In this document: positions 1 through 8,211 of the stretch, piece after piece
Layout: every line of letters starts with the position of its first letter
Numbering within the stretch: the stretch's first letter is position 1
From: Clostridia bacterium
Lineage (GTDB): Bacteria > Bacillota > Clostridia > Oscillospirales > Acutalibacteraceae
Assembly (NCBI GenBank): GCA_022767925.1
Contig: JALENG010000059.1
Location: 1 to 36,061 of the forward strand
Direction: 5' to 3'
Length of the DNA: 36,061 bases
Made by a program: the position numbers and the translations under genes
Notes under the pieces: generated by a model
Databases searched by the model: none
What the model was told of the DNA's origin: nothing
What the model saw: only the letters and a program-made list of their open reading frames with translations

Positions 1-821
1 ATGTGGAGGATCATCTGCAGGATGAGATCCGGGAAGAGGAGATCAGCCGGCTGATTGCCTGCCCGTACCCGGTTTTTCAGGCCATGTTTTCCCAGATCGC
101 GGCCATTTCCTTTTCGGAATATGTGCGCAGGAGAAAGCTGACCTGTGCAGCGTTTGACCTGATGGACACCGGCGAGCGCATTCTTGACATCGCCCTGAAA
201 TACGGCTATCAGTCCGCCGATGCGTTCTCGACGGCGTTTAAGCGGCTGCACGGAATCGCGCCGGTTCAACTGCGCCGGTCGGAAACGGATCTTTCTTCTC
301 TCGCCTTCTATTGTCCCCTGTCCTTTGCGGTACAGGTGAAAGGAGTGGAGAAAATGGATGTTCTGCGTGTACAAAAGGGGCCTTTTTCCGTGATGGGGGT
401 ACGGCGCACGACCCCTTACGGCGGGGGAACCTGGGCTGTGGTGAAAAGCGACGGCAGCAATAACCGGATCAACCGGCTGGCCGGTAAGTTTTTTGATTTG
501 GGGCTGTGCTTCGGTTTTCACGAGGACGGCAGCAACGACTACATGTGCGCCGTCGATTGGGAACCCGATACGCCCCCGGCCGAAGGAATGGAGGTATACC
601 ACTATCCGGCGGCCTGCTGGCTGCGCTTTACGGCGGACGGCACGATCACCGGCGGCACACTGGGCGCCGTATGGAGCCAGATTAACGGCGAATTTCTGCC
701 GTCCAGCCCCTATCGGAAATCGGGGCTGCCCACCATTGAAAAATACATCCTCTGGAACGAAGCGGAGGACCGGTGCCTGGTGGAAATCTGGATTCCCATT
801 CAGAAGAAGGACGCCCCGTAA
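1..821 (+). CDS. AraC-family transcriptional regulator with GyrI-like effector domain (5' end cut by window)
   Basis: The reading frame is open from base 3. The first codon (GTG) is probably internal, because family members usually have about 15 more residues before the EDHLQDEI segment. An AraC-type helix-turn-helix fills roughly residues 10-95 (SEYVRRRKL, DIALKYGYQSADAFSTAFKR). A GyrI/BmrR-like effector-binding fold follows, at about residues 115-268. The layout is that of small-molecule-responsive activators with an N-terminal AraC HTH and a C-terminal effector domain. The ligand and target genes are unknown. The neighbouring genes run the other way and are separated by a bidirectional terminator, so this gene belongs to a unit starting outside the window. 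Confidence 0.88.
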   Translation, partial: VEDHLQDEIREEEISRLIACPYPVFQAMFSQIAAISFSEYVRRRKLTCAAFDLMDTGERILDIALKYGYQSADAFSTAFKRLHGIAPVQLRRSETDLSSLAFYCPLSFAVQVKGVEKMDVLRVQKGPFSVMGVRRTTPYGGGTWAVVKSDGSNNRINRLAGKFFDLGLCFGFHEDGSNDYMCAVDWEPDTPPAEGMEVYHYPAACWLRFTADGTITGGTLGAVWSQINGEFLPSSPYRKSGLPTIEKYILWNEAEDRCLVEIWIPIQKKDAP

Positions 822-871
822 ATGCACGGTTTTCCAACCGTACAAAGCCCGGATGGGTATTTCCGGCAATC

Positions 872-910
872 AAAAGGAGGAGAGAACCCTCATGGGTCTC
901 TCCTCCTTTT
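872..910. terminator. Bidirectional intrinsic terminator between convergent genes
   Basis: The arm AAAAGGAGGAGAGA (872-885) pairs perfectly with TCTCTCCTCCTTTT (897-910). The CCC/GGG inside can extend the stem with one bulged A. T-runs follow on both strands, so it can end the AraC gene (+) and the envelope operon (-). Confidence 0.85.
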
Positions 911-936
911 TTCATCTTTCTTTCGTCCGGTTCCTC

Positions 937-1440
937 TCACTCGGCTCCGGCCGCGTTTTCCTCTTCCGGCGGACGCTTTTGCAGGGTCCCGGTCAGATGC
1001 CGGCGCAGGGTCTCGGTCTCCTGCCGTCCCACCTCGCCAAAAGCCGTCGCCATATAGGTGATGCAGGAAATACTGGCCGCGGCCAGCAGGGAAAACACCA
1101 GGCTGTCCGCCAGGGTGGCGTGCCAGCGCTCCTGAATCAGCAGGAATACGATCAGGAAAATTGCGTACAGAACCAGCAGCGAAACCGGGTCGCTCAGCCC
1201 GCGGAAAATCACCGCATGCACCCGGGTTTTTCCGTCGCGTTCGGACAGAAAGCCCATCGCTTTGTTATAGGCCCAGCGCCCTTTCTCCGCCGTTTCCTTA
1301 TCCACACAGTACGACATGCTGAAAAGCTTCCCTTTTACCCAGCCGGTGTAGCGCTCTTCCTTAAACACTTTCCGGCTGTCCAGGGCATCCCGCAGAGCCT
1401 GCCGGCACTGCTGCAAATCCATCTCGGTTTCGATGACCAT
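937..1440 (-). CDS. Small membrane protein of unknown function, last gene of the XpaC-TelA-LemA operon
   Basis: A 167-residue protein I do not recognise. The soluble N-terminal half (about 1-80) is charged. Two hydrophobic segments follow, at about 84-103 (VSLLVLYAIFLIVFLL) and 113-133, and then a charged C-terminal tail rich in Glu and Arg. It therefore looks like a two-pass membrane protein with both ends on the same side. It starts 18 bases after the TPM-domain gene with a GGGAG ribosome site. It precedes a strong terminator, so it is co-transcribed with the envelope genes upstream. No catalytic motif is visible. Confidence 0.75.
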   Translation of the reverse strand: MVIETEMDLQQCRQALRDALDSRKVFKEERYTGWVKGKLFSMSYCVDKETAEKGRWAYNKAMGFLSERDGKTRVHAVIFRGLSDPVSLLVLYAIFLIVFLLIQERWHATLADSLVFSLLAAASISCITYMATAFGEVGRQETETLRRHLTGTLQKRPPEEENAAGAE

Positions 1441-1458
1441 TTGTGCTGCTCCCTTCTG

Positions 1459-2385
1459 TTACCGCCGGCCGGCGCCGCCGCCGCGGCTGGAACCGCCGCC
1501 GCCAAATCCACCGCCGCCGAAGCCGCCGCCATGGCTGCTGCCGCCAAAACCGCCAAAACCACCAAAACCTCCTCCGAAGGGTGGGCGGGGTCCCTGAGGA
1601 GGACGCGGTCCCTGAGGCGGGCGCGGACCTCTGGGCGGGCGGGGGCCGAAGCCCATCCCCGGCAGGATGATCACCGAGGGGCCGCGGCGGTATCCGCCGC
1701 CGGATCCGGGTCCCCGGGGTCCGCCGCGCCGGCCGGCGCGGCGGAGAACAAAGAACAGGATCAGAAAAACGATCACCAGGGCAATCAGTCCCCCGAACGA
1801 AGCCCGGTTCCCCTGCTCATACGGTTCATCCTGCGCGGCGTAAGATTCCTCATACGTGCCGCTGTAAATACTCTCCACCCGGTTGTAAATCTGTTCAAAG
1901 GTCAGCTTTACCGCCTCGTTGTAGTCCGCCACGGCAAAGGCGGGCTCCATATAGGTATCCAGAATGGTCTGGATCGTCCCGCTTTTCATGGTATTCTCCA
2001 GCCCGGTTCCCTGCAGCACGTAGTAATCCTCTTCCCCGATCACCAGCAGGATCAGCACGCCGTTGTTGCGCTCTTTGCTGCCGATGCCCCACTCATTAAA
2101 GAGGGTATAGGCATAGTCGTCGATGGACTGCCCGTCGAGGAAATCCACGGTCACCACACAGATCTGGGCCCCCGTCTGCTGATACAGGGTCTGGTTCTGC
2201 CGGATAATTGACGTCTCCAGCTCCTCTGTCAGCACATCGGCCTGATCCAGTACATAAAAATCATCATCCGGCTGTACCACCGCCGCCGAAACCGGCCGTA
2301 TGGCCATCGGCAGCACGGTCAGCAGCAGAAGCAGACACACCCACCATCCCCTTTTCGGATGGCATCTGTGCTCGCTTTTTCTCAT
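1459..2385 (-). CDS. TPM-domain (YgcG/UPF0603-type) secreted or membrane protein with Gly/Pro-rich tail
   Basis: 308 residues. An N-terminal signal or membrane segment (about 12-34) is followed by a TPM domain at about 40-175 (VLDQADVLTEELE, GAQICVVTVDFLDGQSIDDYA, NNGVLILLVIGEEDYYV). A second membrane helix lies at about 198-217. The long tail is of low complexity: GPRPPQ repeats and then Gly/Phe/Ser-rich sequence. Paired membrane segments place the TPM domain outside the cytoplasm. TPM proteins often sit beside LemA, as here, in an envelope-stress setting. The biochemical role is not settled. The Gly-rich C terminus is typical of the YgcG type, although the proline hexapeptides look lineage-specific. 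Confidence 0.85.
   Translation of the reverse strand: MRKSEHRCHPKRGWWVCLLLLLTVLPMAIRPVSAAVVQPDDDFYVLDQADVLTEELETSIIRQNQTLYQQTGAQICVVTVDFLDGQSIDDYAYTLFNEWGIGSKERNNGVLILLVIGEEDYYVLQGTGLENTMKSGTIQTILDTYMEPAFAVADYNEAVKLTFEQIYNRVESIYSGTYEESYAAQDEPYEQGNRASFGGLIALVIVFLILFFVLRRAGRRGGPRGPGSGGGYRRGPSVIILPGMGFGPRPPRGPRPPQGPRPPQGPRPPFGGGFGGFGGFGGSSHGGGFGGGGFGGGGSSRGGGAGRR
1571..1642 (-). repeat. 18-bp tandem repeat encoding GPRPPQ units in the TPM-protein tail
   Basis: Four consecutive 18-base units occur. The two central ones (1589-1606 and 1607-1624) are nearly identical and begin GGTCCCTGAGG. The flanking units at 1571-1588 and 1625-1642 are diverged. Each encodes six residues, so copy number can change without shifting the frame. 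Confidence 0.7.
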
Positions 2386-2421
2386 CTTCTTTCCTTTCCG
2401 GGCCCTATGGACAGGCCACTT

Positions 2422-2973
2422 TTACAAGAACAGCTCCAGCTCTTCCACCCCGGCAATCCCGCGCAGAAGATCCACCGGGAACTGCGACAGGCCGCTGTTG
2501 TACTCCTGAGCCAGCCGGTTATACGGGCTGCGGGCAATGCGATCCTGAGCCGCCGCCAAATCCGTCTCGAATTCGGCGGGGTACTTTTTGTCACTCTCCG
2601 ACAGCTCCATATTCTCCAGCCGGCTGAGCACCGTCGCCGCCGCATCGGACAGCTGCACGTTGGCGTCGTACTTTTTCGCCACACTGTCCGCCTGCATCAG
2701 CTCCTGCCGCGCCGTGCGCAGAGCCGTCAGAGCGGGATCATCCGCTTCCATATAGCGTCCCGCCACCGTCAGAAGATTGGCGGCGGTCGCCATGCGCTGT
2801 TCCAGGTCATACTGTACGCCGTACCCGTCCCGGTTCTCCCCGTTGTAAAACACCGACAGGGCCGCGGATGCCTCGCGGCTTTCGGTCCGGTTCACCCCCA
2901 GCGGAATGGATCCGGCCACCATCAAAACGGTCAGGGCAATGGCCACTGCCCGGTTTTTCCGTCCTTTTTTCAC
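2422..2973 (-). CDS. LemA-family protein
   Basis: 183 residues with an N-terminal membrane or signal segment (about 8-26) and an alpha-helical exterior domain. The C-terminal part has the LemA signature: LSRLENMELSESDKKYP, then the EFETDLAAAQDRIA helix, then YNSGLSQFP, matching the family's 'YN..V..FP' close. The start is GTG (2971-2973) with AAGGAAG upstream. It lies 14 bases after TelA and 36 before the TPM gene. LemA proteins are membrane-anchored helical bundles of poorly defined function, often paired with TPM/YgcG proteins. The N-terminal half is diverged, and the first LemA helix, usually starting YN.L, is hard to find. Confidence 0.75.
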   Translation of the reverse strand: MKKGRKNRAVAIALTVLMVAGSIPLGVNRTESREASAALSVFYNGENRDGYGVQYDLEQRMATAANLLTVAGRYMEADDPALTALRTARQELMQADSVAKKYDANVQLSDAAATVLSRLENMELSESDKKYPAEFETDLAAAQDRIARSPYNRLAQEYNSGLSQFPVDLLRGIAGVEELELFL

Positions 2974-2987
2974 CCTGTTTCTTCCTT

Positions 2988-4133
2988 TCAGTTCCCGCGC
3001 ACCTGCAGCAGCTTCTCTTTCAGCTGGCCCTCAATGCGGCCCAGCTCTTCCTCGGCTGCGCGGCGCTTCTCGCGGCCTTCATCCTGAATGCGCTTCACTT
3101 CATCCAGCGTGCTGATCAGCTGTTCGTTGGTGTGCTTCAGCGTCTCGATATCCACCACTCCGCGCTCGGCTTCCTTGGCTGTTTCAATGCTGCCCATCTT
3201 CAGGGCGTCGGCATTCTTGCGCAGCAGCTCGTTGGTCATATCCGTCACGGCGCGCTGGGCCTGCATGGCCTGCTGGCTGTGGGCCAGCCCCAGTGCCAGC
3301 ACCATCTGGCTCTTCCACAGGGGGATGGTGTTCACCAGCGTGGACTGGATCTTCTCGGCCATAATCTTATCGTTGTTCTGCACCAGGCGAATCTGCGGCC
3401 CCATCTGGATCGACACCATCCGGGTCAACTCCAGGTCGTGCAGCTTTTTGTCAAAGCTCTCGCACATGCTGTTCAGATCGTTGGCGGCCTGGGCATCCTC
3501 CGGCAGGCCCGTGCGCTTGGCTTTTTCCACCAGCTGGGGCAGAACCGTGGTCTGCACCTCGTTCAACTTTTTCTTGCCGGCCAGGATATACATGGACAAT
3601 TCCTTAAAGTACGACAGATTCATCTCGTACATTTTATCCAGCATGGCGATATCCTTCATCAGGGTGATCTGGTGCTGATCCAGCACACCGCTGATGCGGT
3701 CCACATTTACCTCTACCTTGTCGTATTTGGCCTTCATCGCGGCCAGCTTGTTGCTGGAGCGCTTGAAAAAGCCGCGGAAGCCCTTTTCCTCTTCCGTTGC
3801 GTCAAAGCCCTTCAGCTCGGTGATCAGGCCGGTGATGGCATCGCCCACTTCGCCCAGATCCTTGGTGCGCACATTGTTCAGGGCCGTTTCCGAGAACCCG
3901 GCGATCTTCTTCTGGGCGGCAGAGCCGTACTGCATCACCTGGGTGGTGTTGGTCACATCGATTTTCTCGGCAAAATCATCGACAATCTTGCGCTCTTCCG
4001 GTGTCAAGGGGGTATCCTCCACCGTAACGGGCTTCACGGGGGCCACTTCCTCCTTTTTCTCCTCCTGTGCGTCCAGCGTCAGCGACGGCGCGGCGGGAAC
4101 TTCCTCTTCCAATGTCAATTTCAACTCTTCCAC
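2988..4133 (-). CDS. TelA-family toxic anion resistance protein
   Basis: 381 residues from a GTG start at 4131-4133. I prefer this start because AAGGAGG lies 8 bases upstream. A longer frame to a TTG at 4151 would put that ribosome site inside the coding region. An acidic N-terminal tail (about 1-50) precedes the long helical TelA domain (about 55-375; KIAGFSETALNNVRTKDLGEVG, FKRSSNKLAAMKAKYDKVEVNVDRI, VNTIPLWKSQMVLALGL). TelA proteins are linked to tellurite, antibiotic and envelope stress tolerance. Their mechanism is unresolved. Pairing with XpaC directly upstream is as in the Bacillus xpaC-yaaN pair, which supports the assignment. Confidence 0.92.
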   Translation of the reverse strand: MEELKLTLEEEVPAAPSLTLDAQEEKKEEVAPVKPVTVEDTPLTPEERKIVDDFAEKIDVTNTTQVMQYGSAAQKKIAGFSETALNNVRTKDLGEVGDAITGLITELKGFDATEEEKGFRGFFKRSSNKLAAMKAKYDKVEVNVDRISGVLDQHQITLMKDIAMLDKMYEMNLSYFKELSMYILAGKKKLNEVQTTVLPQLVEKAKRTGLPEDAQAANDLNSMCESFDKKLHDLELTRMVSIQMGPQIRLVQNNDKIMAEKIQSTLVNTIPLWKSQMVLALGLAHSQQAMQAQRAVTDMTNELLRKNADALKMGSIETAKEAERGVVDIETLKHTNEQLISTLDEVKRIQDEGREKRRAAEEELGRIEGQLKEKLLQVRGN

Positions 4134-4168
4134 GGGGCTTTCCTCCTTCAATCATCCTGCAATTTTTC

Positions 4169-5128
4169 TTACTTCTCTGTGGGCATCTGCACACCGGTCA
4201 GACCCTCCTGCTGCAGCATCCCCTCCAGCACCGTGATGTCGGTGGAAATGTCCAGCGCCTCGTCCCCGAACAGGGAATCCAGCTGCTTTTCAAAGGCCAG
4301 CACAATGGTATGCATAATGGCGCGAATGTTCTCCATGGCGCCGGTAATATTCTGCCCCTGCACGCCCTGCTGGCTGAGGGTGTAATACGAATCCAACAGC
4401 TTGAGGGTAGTAGGCAGATAATAGTTCATAAACCGCCGGATCTGCGGGGCCTTCTCCGGATGGTCGCACACATAGGCGAAAATCTTGAAGGTCAGATCCT
4501 CCATACGGTCAATGGCATCCGAGATCTCTTCGTCCTCGATTTTATCGTTGGCCTCGCGGAGTTTCCGCAGATACAGCGTGCCGTCCCGAACCATCTGGTC
4601 GATAACCGGATTGCCGGAGGACGCAGGAGCCCTGGGCTCCGGTTTGGGAAGCTCCTCCAGTTCCCACTTTCCCCGGAAGATTTTCTTTGCCAGAAAGAAA
4701 ACTCCCACGGAAACGCCGGCCGCCAGCACAAAGTGCCACACTTTGGCAAGGGGCAACAGCAGCGCCCAGAGCAGCCAGCAGATGCCGATGGCGTAGATCG
4801 GCACCGTGCTTTTGTGGTGCACGCTGCGATATCCCTCGGGTACCGGCATTCCTTTTTTCCATTTTTTCTGCTTTTGGGGTTTTTCCTGCGGTGCAGAAGC
4901 CGCCGGCGCACCCGGTGTACAGCCGTGCTGGGCCTGTTCTACCGTGCGGCTGACCTTTTGTACCGCCTCGTTGGTCGCGTTTACCGCCACACTGGCGGCC
5001 TGCACCGCCGTATTGGCCGCCCTTTCCGCCACGCGGGCCACTTTTTGTCCGGCAAAATCCCGGATCAGCTGATAGGTTACGGACTGGCGGAAATCCGTGT
5101 TCCAGCTGTTTTTTTCATTCTCCTTCAT
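4169..5128 (-). CDS. xpaC: XpaC-family protein (5-bromo-4-chloroindolyl phosphate hydrolysis protein family)
   Basis: 319 residues. A helical N-terminal segment (about 20-65, Ala/Val-rich) and a basic linker are followed by two adjacent membrane helices at about 110-148 (VPIYAIGICWLLWALLLPLA; FVLAAGVSVGVFFLA). The cytosolic XpaC helical domain runs from about 175 to 315 (NPVIDQMVRDGTLYLRKLREAND, FMNYYLPTTLKLLDSYY). It is the first gene of a five-gene operon. A canonical promoter lies 50 bases upstream, but the ribosome site is weak. XpaC was named for a colour-plate phenotype; no real phosphatase motif is visible. The context with TelA and LemA points to an envelope-stress role. Confidence 0.88.
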   Translation of the reverse strand: MKENEKNSWNTDFRQSVTYQLIRDFAGQKVARVAERAANTAVQAASVAVNATNEAVQKVSRTVEQAQHGCTPGAPAASAPQEKPQKQKKWKKGMPVPEGYRSVHHKSTVPIYAIGICWLLWALLLPLAKVWHFVLAAGVSVGVFFLAKKIFRGKWELEELPKPEPRAPASSGNPVIDQMVRDGTLYLRKLREANDKIEDEEISDAIDRMEDLTFKIFAYVCDHPEKAPQIRRFMNYYLPTTLKLLDSYYTLSQQGVQGQNITGAMENIRAIMHTIVLAFEKQLDSLFGDEALDISTDITVLEGMLQQEGLTGVQMPTEK

Positions 5129-5178
5129 CCGGCTGTGTCCCTTTCCGGCCGTCTGGCCTTTTCTGTGAGGATATTTCT

Positions 5179-5207
5179 ATTGTACGTTTTTCTCTGATGG
5201 GTGTCAA
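5179..5207 (-). promoter_or_regulatory. Sigma-A promoter of the xpaC-telA-lemA operon
   Basis: On the minus strand, TTGACA (5202-5207) and TACAAT (5179-5184) are separated by exactly 17 bases, 50 bases upstream of the xpaC start. Confidence 0.85.
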
Positions 5208-5236
5208 GCACGGCCGGCCGCCGTTTTCCGCAAAAA

Positions 5237-5264
5237 AACGGCCCGGAAATCCATCCGGACCGTT
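5237..5264 (-). terminator. Intrinsic terminator after the GH27 gene
   Basis: The arm AACGGCCCGGA (5237-5247) pairs with TCCGGACCGTT (5254-5264), with one mismatch. A run of seven T follows on the minus strand. Confidence 0.85.
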
Positions 5265-5308
5265 CTTTTGTCTCCCGCGGCGCGGGGCACGCTTCTGTGC
5301 CCCGGCAC

Positions 5309-6595
5309 TCACGCTTCCTTTGTCAGCTTCAGCAGCCGGCACTGGTGGTTGCGCAGTTCATCCTGCCAGATATCCTCCACCGTGCCGATCTCCTTTTTCT
5401 CCCACAGGTCGTATACCCGGTACGTTCCCTCCAGCCCCAGGTGGTACAGCGGCACGCCGATCCGGCGCGGAATGGTGGAGACATTGAACAGCGCCACATA
5501 GGTGCTATTCTCCCCTTTCGCCTGCCATACCTGAAAATTGTCATTCCGAATCGTGCGCCGGGCCCCGCTGGAATGGGAGAGCAGGGCCAGCACCTCGCGG
5601 TTCGTCAGCAGCGACAGGGTGAAGGCATCGTTGTCCCGCATCTCGCCGCCGAACATCAGCGGCGACCGGCACAGGCACCACAGCGTCATCATGGTCACCT
5701 GCTCGTCCCGGCTCAGCCGGGTCATGCGCTCGCCGATGCCGTGCTCGCTTCCGATCAGGGAGAGGTGCCCCAGCGGCAGCATATCGGCATCCGGCCAGTT
5801 CCCCTGCCCCACATACGGAGCCCACTGGGCGCAGCGGTCCATGTCCTCCACAATGTCGTCCCAGCTGTCCCACAGGTCGGCGGTAATCCGCCACATGGTG
5901 GCGTGGCGGCACAGAGTATCGGCATGGGAGAGCGGGGCCGGTCCGGGCGAAAGGCTGAGAACCATATCCCGGCCGCAGCGGTCAATCGCCTTGTGGATCA
6001 TCACGATCTCATCCTCCACCAGTCCCTCTTTTTCCCATGCATTGTACGCGATGTCGTCCACCTTTACGTAATCGACGCCCCACTGGGCATACAGCTGGAA
6101 AATCGAATCATAATAGGCCTGCCCGTTGGGACTGAGGGGATCCACCCCGTAGTTATCCGTGCACCACGGGCAGATTGAGGCGTATTTGGCGGCATGGCGT
6201 GCCCCCAGCGCCGACCCCAGTACCGGGGTGTTGGCGTGCACGGCCTGGCGCGGGATTCCGCGCATAATGTGAATGCCGAACTTCAGCCCCAGAGAGTGGA
6301 CATATTCCGCCAGGGGGGCAAACCCCTTCCCCCCTGCCGCACTGGGAAACCGGTTTTCCGCCGGGATCAGCCGGGAATACCCGTCCATACATAACGGCAT
6401 AAACGCGTGCATGCGCGAGCCGTCTGCGGTGCTCTCGTACCACTGGATGTCCACCACCACGTATTCCCATCCGTATTCCTTCAGATTTTCGGCCATATAG
6501 CGGGCGTTGGCCCGCACCTGTTCCTCATTCACCGCTGCGCCGTAACAGTCCCAGCTGTTCCACCCCATGGGCGGGGTATCCGGCTTTTTCAGCAT
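5309..6595 (-). CDS. Glycoside hydrolase family 27 (alpha-galactosidase-like)
   Basis: 428 residues. It has the GH27 (beta/alpha)8 start TPPMGWNSWDCYG (7-19). The nucleophile region is YVKVDD (176-181), with Asp180 in the place of the KYD aspartate. The acid/base region is WRITADLWD (235-243), with Asp240 four residues after Arg236, as in human alpha-galactosidase A. A C-terminal beta domain (about 340-428) follows. There is no signal peptide, so it should act in the cytoplasm on imported oligosaccharides. The usual KYD is changed to KVD here, so substrate could differ from plain alpha-galactosides. It is a single-gene unit with its own promoter and terminator. GGGAGG ribosome site. Confidence 0.9.
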   Translation of the reverse strand: MLKKPDTPPMGWNSWDCYGAAVNEEQVRANARYMAENLKEYGWEYVVVDIQWYESTADGSRMHAFMPLCMDGYSRLIPAENRFPSAAGGKGFAPLAEYVHSLGLKFGIHIMRGIPRQAVHANTPVLGSALGARHAAKYASICPWCTDNYGVDPLSPNGQAYYDSIFQLYAQWGVDYVKVDDIAYNAWEKEGLVEDEIVMIHKAIDRCGRDMVLSLSPGPAPLSHADTLCRHATMWRITADLWDSWDDIVEDMDRCAQWAPYVGQGNWPDADMLPLGHLSLIGSEHGIGERMTRLSRDEQVTMMTLWCLCRSPLMFGGEMRDNDAFTLSLLTNREVLALLSHSSGARRTIRNDNFQVWQAKGENSTYVALFNVSTIPRRIGVPLYHLGLEGTYRVYDLWEKKEIGTVEDIWQDELRNHQCRLLKLTKEA

Positions 6596-6630
6596 ATTTG
6601 CTTCCTCCCTTGTGTCTGTTTGCTTTCTTA

Positions 6631-6658
6631 ATTATACTGGCCCGGCAGAAGGTGTCAA
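6631..6658 (-). promoter_or_regulatory. Sigma-A promoter of the GH27 gene
   Basis: Minus strand TTGACA (6653-6658), 16-base spacer, TATAAT (6631-6636). The 10-mer ACTGGCCCGG occurs at 6636-6645 and again at 6658-6667, exactly 22 bases apart, flanking the -35 element. Confidence 0.85.
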
Positions 6659-6660
6659 CT

Positions 6661-6694
6661 GGCCCGGGCCTTTTGTACGTACAATTTTCGAAAA
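6661..6694. promoter_or_regulatory. Cluster of three perfect palindromes upstream of the GH27 promoter
   Basis: GGCCCGGGCC (6661-6670), TTGTACGTACAA (6673-6684) and TTTTCGAAAA (6685-6694) lie almost head to tail, just upstream of the -35 box. TTGTACGTACAA is the best operator candidate. The regulator is unknown. Confidence 0.5.
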
Positions 6695-6702
6695 AACGAA
6701 AA

Positions 6703-6736
6703 GGCCCCATGGGAACGGGCCTGTTCCCATGGGACC
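6703..6736 (-). terminator. Intrinsic terminator of the aldolase-kinase-isomerase operon
   Basis: CCCATGGGAAC (6706-6716) pairs perfectly with GTTCCCATGGG (6723-6733) around a 6-base loop. Minus-strand T-runs (TTTTCGTTTTTT) follow. Confidence 0.85.
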
Positions 6737-6801
6737 TCCATCCGTGTCTCCATCCAATCCTGTTTGATCGGATCTATCCAAACCAAAAGGGATATTCGTT
6801 T

Positions 6802-8211
6802 TTACAGGCTGGCCGTTCCCTGCACATCGGCATCATCAAAAATCATGCCGAGATACCGGGCCGCTTCGCGCAGCTCTTTCTTATAGCTGCCATAGGTACC
6901 GCCCACATGATGGATGTACGGTCCAAAGATCAGCTTCTCTTCCCAGCGCTTCCAGTTGTCCACTTCCAGCCAGAGATACGTGCCGGTAGTCTCGGGGCCG
7001 GTGGTGGTCTTCCCTTCGCCGCAGAACAGGTAGTGCTTGCCGTCCACTTCGTCAAAGCGGCAGACAGTCAGATCGCCGTCCTGCAGATAGAAGCTCTCCT
7101 GTCCGTTTACCAGGCGGGCCGTGCTCTGCTCGTTCTTCAGGCTGTAGGGGAACGGCCCGCAGTGCCACAGCAGCTCGGCGTTATCGTTCTCGGGATGGCG
7201 GATCGTCAGGTCGGCCAGGAATTCGGCCTGACGGTTCAGGGTGACTGCGCGCAGAATCGCCATGGTCACGGCACCGTTTACATCCGTCTCACAGCTGAGC
7301 GGATAGCCGCGGTCGGCCATTTCACCCATGGTGGGACATACGGGCACACCGAAGATCGGGGTGGCGGTCCAGCATTCCATGGCGCCGACCGAGCAGTTGT
7401 TGCGCTCCATCAGCTTTTCCACGGCCATGGTGATCGCGGCGCTGCGCTCCACCTTTTCTTTGGGCATCTCGGTCTCAAAGCGGGAGGTGAAGTCCGCCAC
7501 ATAAGCCTTGAATTCCTCGCTGCCTTCGGCCGTCAGATCATCGGCCAGCTTGGCGACACTGTTGGGGGAAATCGGAACGGTAGTAATGCCATAGCGGGTA
7601 GCCAGTTCGCCCACATTATCCATACAGCTCATGAAGGGCTGCGGACGGGCGCCGAATTTCGCAATGCGCAGCGAACGGACGGTTTTCACCACGTTGACTA
7701 CGCGGATAAAGCTGTCGAAACCGTTTTTGAAGTCCTCGCTCTCGGTCTCGCAGTTCCAGATGTAGCTGAAGGGAACATTGTAGCGGCGCAGCACCTTCGA
7801 GCAGGCGAACATACCGCACTGGGTATCACGGCCGCGGCTTTCAAAGGTGTTGGGTTTTTCATCCCGGGCACCCCACAGCAGGGTGGGAACCTTCAGGGCG
7901 GCGGCTACTGCGGTGGAGCACTGCTCCTCGCCGAAGTCACAGTGGGGGATGAACAGGGCATCCACCCGGGCCTTGACGAATTTGTCGATGACGTTCTGGA
8001 TGTCCTGGGTGGTCTTGGTGGGATCGGTAAAGCTGGAGGTGAGGATCCCGTTTTCGCACAGGTCATCCACATCCACAATCTCCACCACATCGCTGTCGAT
8101 GCTGCGGATCACCGACATAAATTTATCCTTCTGGCGCTTGGCCTCTTCCATGCTCAGGAAGCCGCGCTTCGTGGGGGCCACGCCCAGAACAATTTTCGGC
8201 ATTTTATACAT
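6802..8211 (-). CDS. Sugar isomerase of the L-fucose/L-arabinose isomerase superfamily
   Basis: 469 residues. Two alpha/beta domains and a C-terminal barrel are consistent with the FucI/AraA fold. Likely metal ligands are Glu279 (MECW), Glu308/Asp310 (SCETDVNGA) and His434/435 (YIHHVGG). Predicted reaction: aldose to ketose interconversion with a divalent metal. The specific sugar cannot be read from the sequence. The start at 8211 has AAGGAG 8 bases upstream and overlaps the kinase stop by 8 bases, implying translational coupling. A second ATG at 8202 is possible but has no ribosome site. It is the last step-gene of an aldolase-kinase-isomerase operon, so the product would be phosphorylated and cleaved by the neighbours. 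Confidence 0.85.
   Translation of the reverse strand: MYKMPKIVLGVAPTKRGFLSMEEAKRQKDKFMSVIRSIDSDVVEIVDVDDLCENGILTSSFTDPTKTTQDIQNVIDKFVKARVDALFIPHCDFGEEQCSTAVAAALKVPTLLWGARDEKPNTFESRGRDTQCGMFACSKVLRRYNVPFSYIWNCETESEDFKNGFDSFIRVVNVVKTVRSLRIAKFGARPQPFMSCMDNVGELATRYGITTVPISPNSVAKLADDLTAEGSEEFKAYVADFTSRFETEMPKEKVERSAAITMAVEKLMERNNCSVGAMECWTATPIFGVPVCPTMGEMADRGYPLSCETDVNGAVTMAILRAVTLNRQAEFLADLTIRHPENDNAELLWHCGPFPYSLKNEQSTARLVNGQESFYLQDGDLTVCRFDEVDGKHYLFCGEGKTTTGPETTGTYLWLEVDNWKRWEEKLIFGPYIHHVGGTYGSYKKELREAARYLGMIFDDADVQGTASL

Noticed and set aside
1589..1642. CRISPR-like repeats
   Set aside because: Contiguous in-frame coding repeats with no spacers.
493..2211. 572-codon plus-strand frame across the AraC end, a terminator and the TPM gene
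   Set aside because: It crosses a strong terminator and is low complexity where it mirrors the TPM tail.
4134..4151. TTG start for TelA
   Set aside because: The AAGGAGG ribosome site lies within these codons and is properly spaced for the GTG at 4133.
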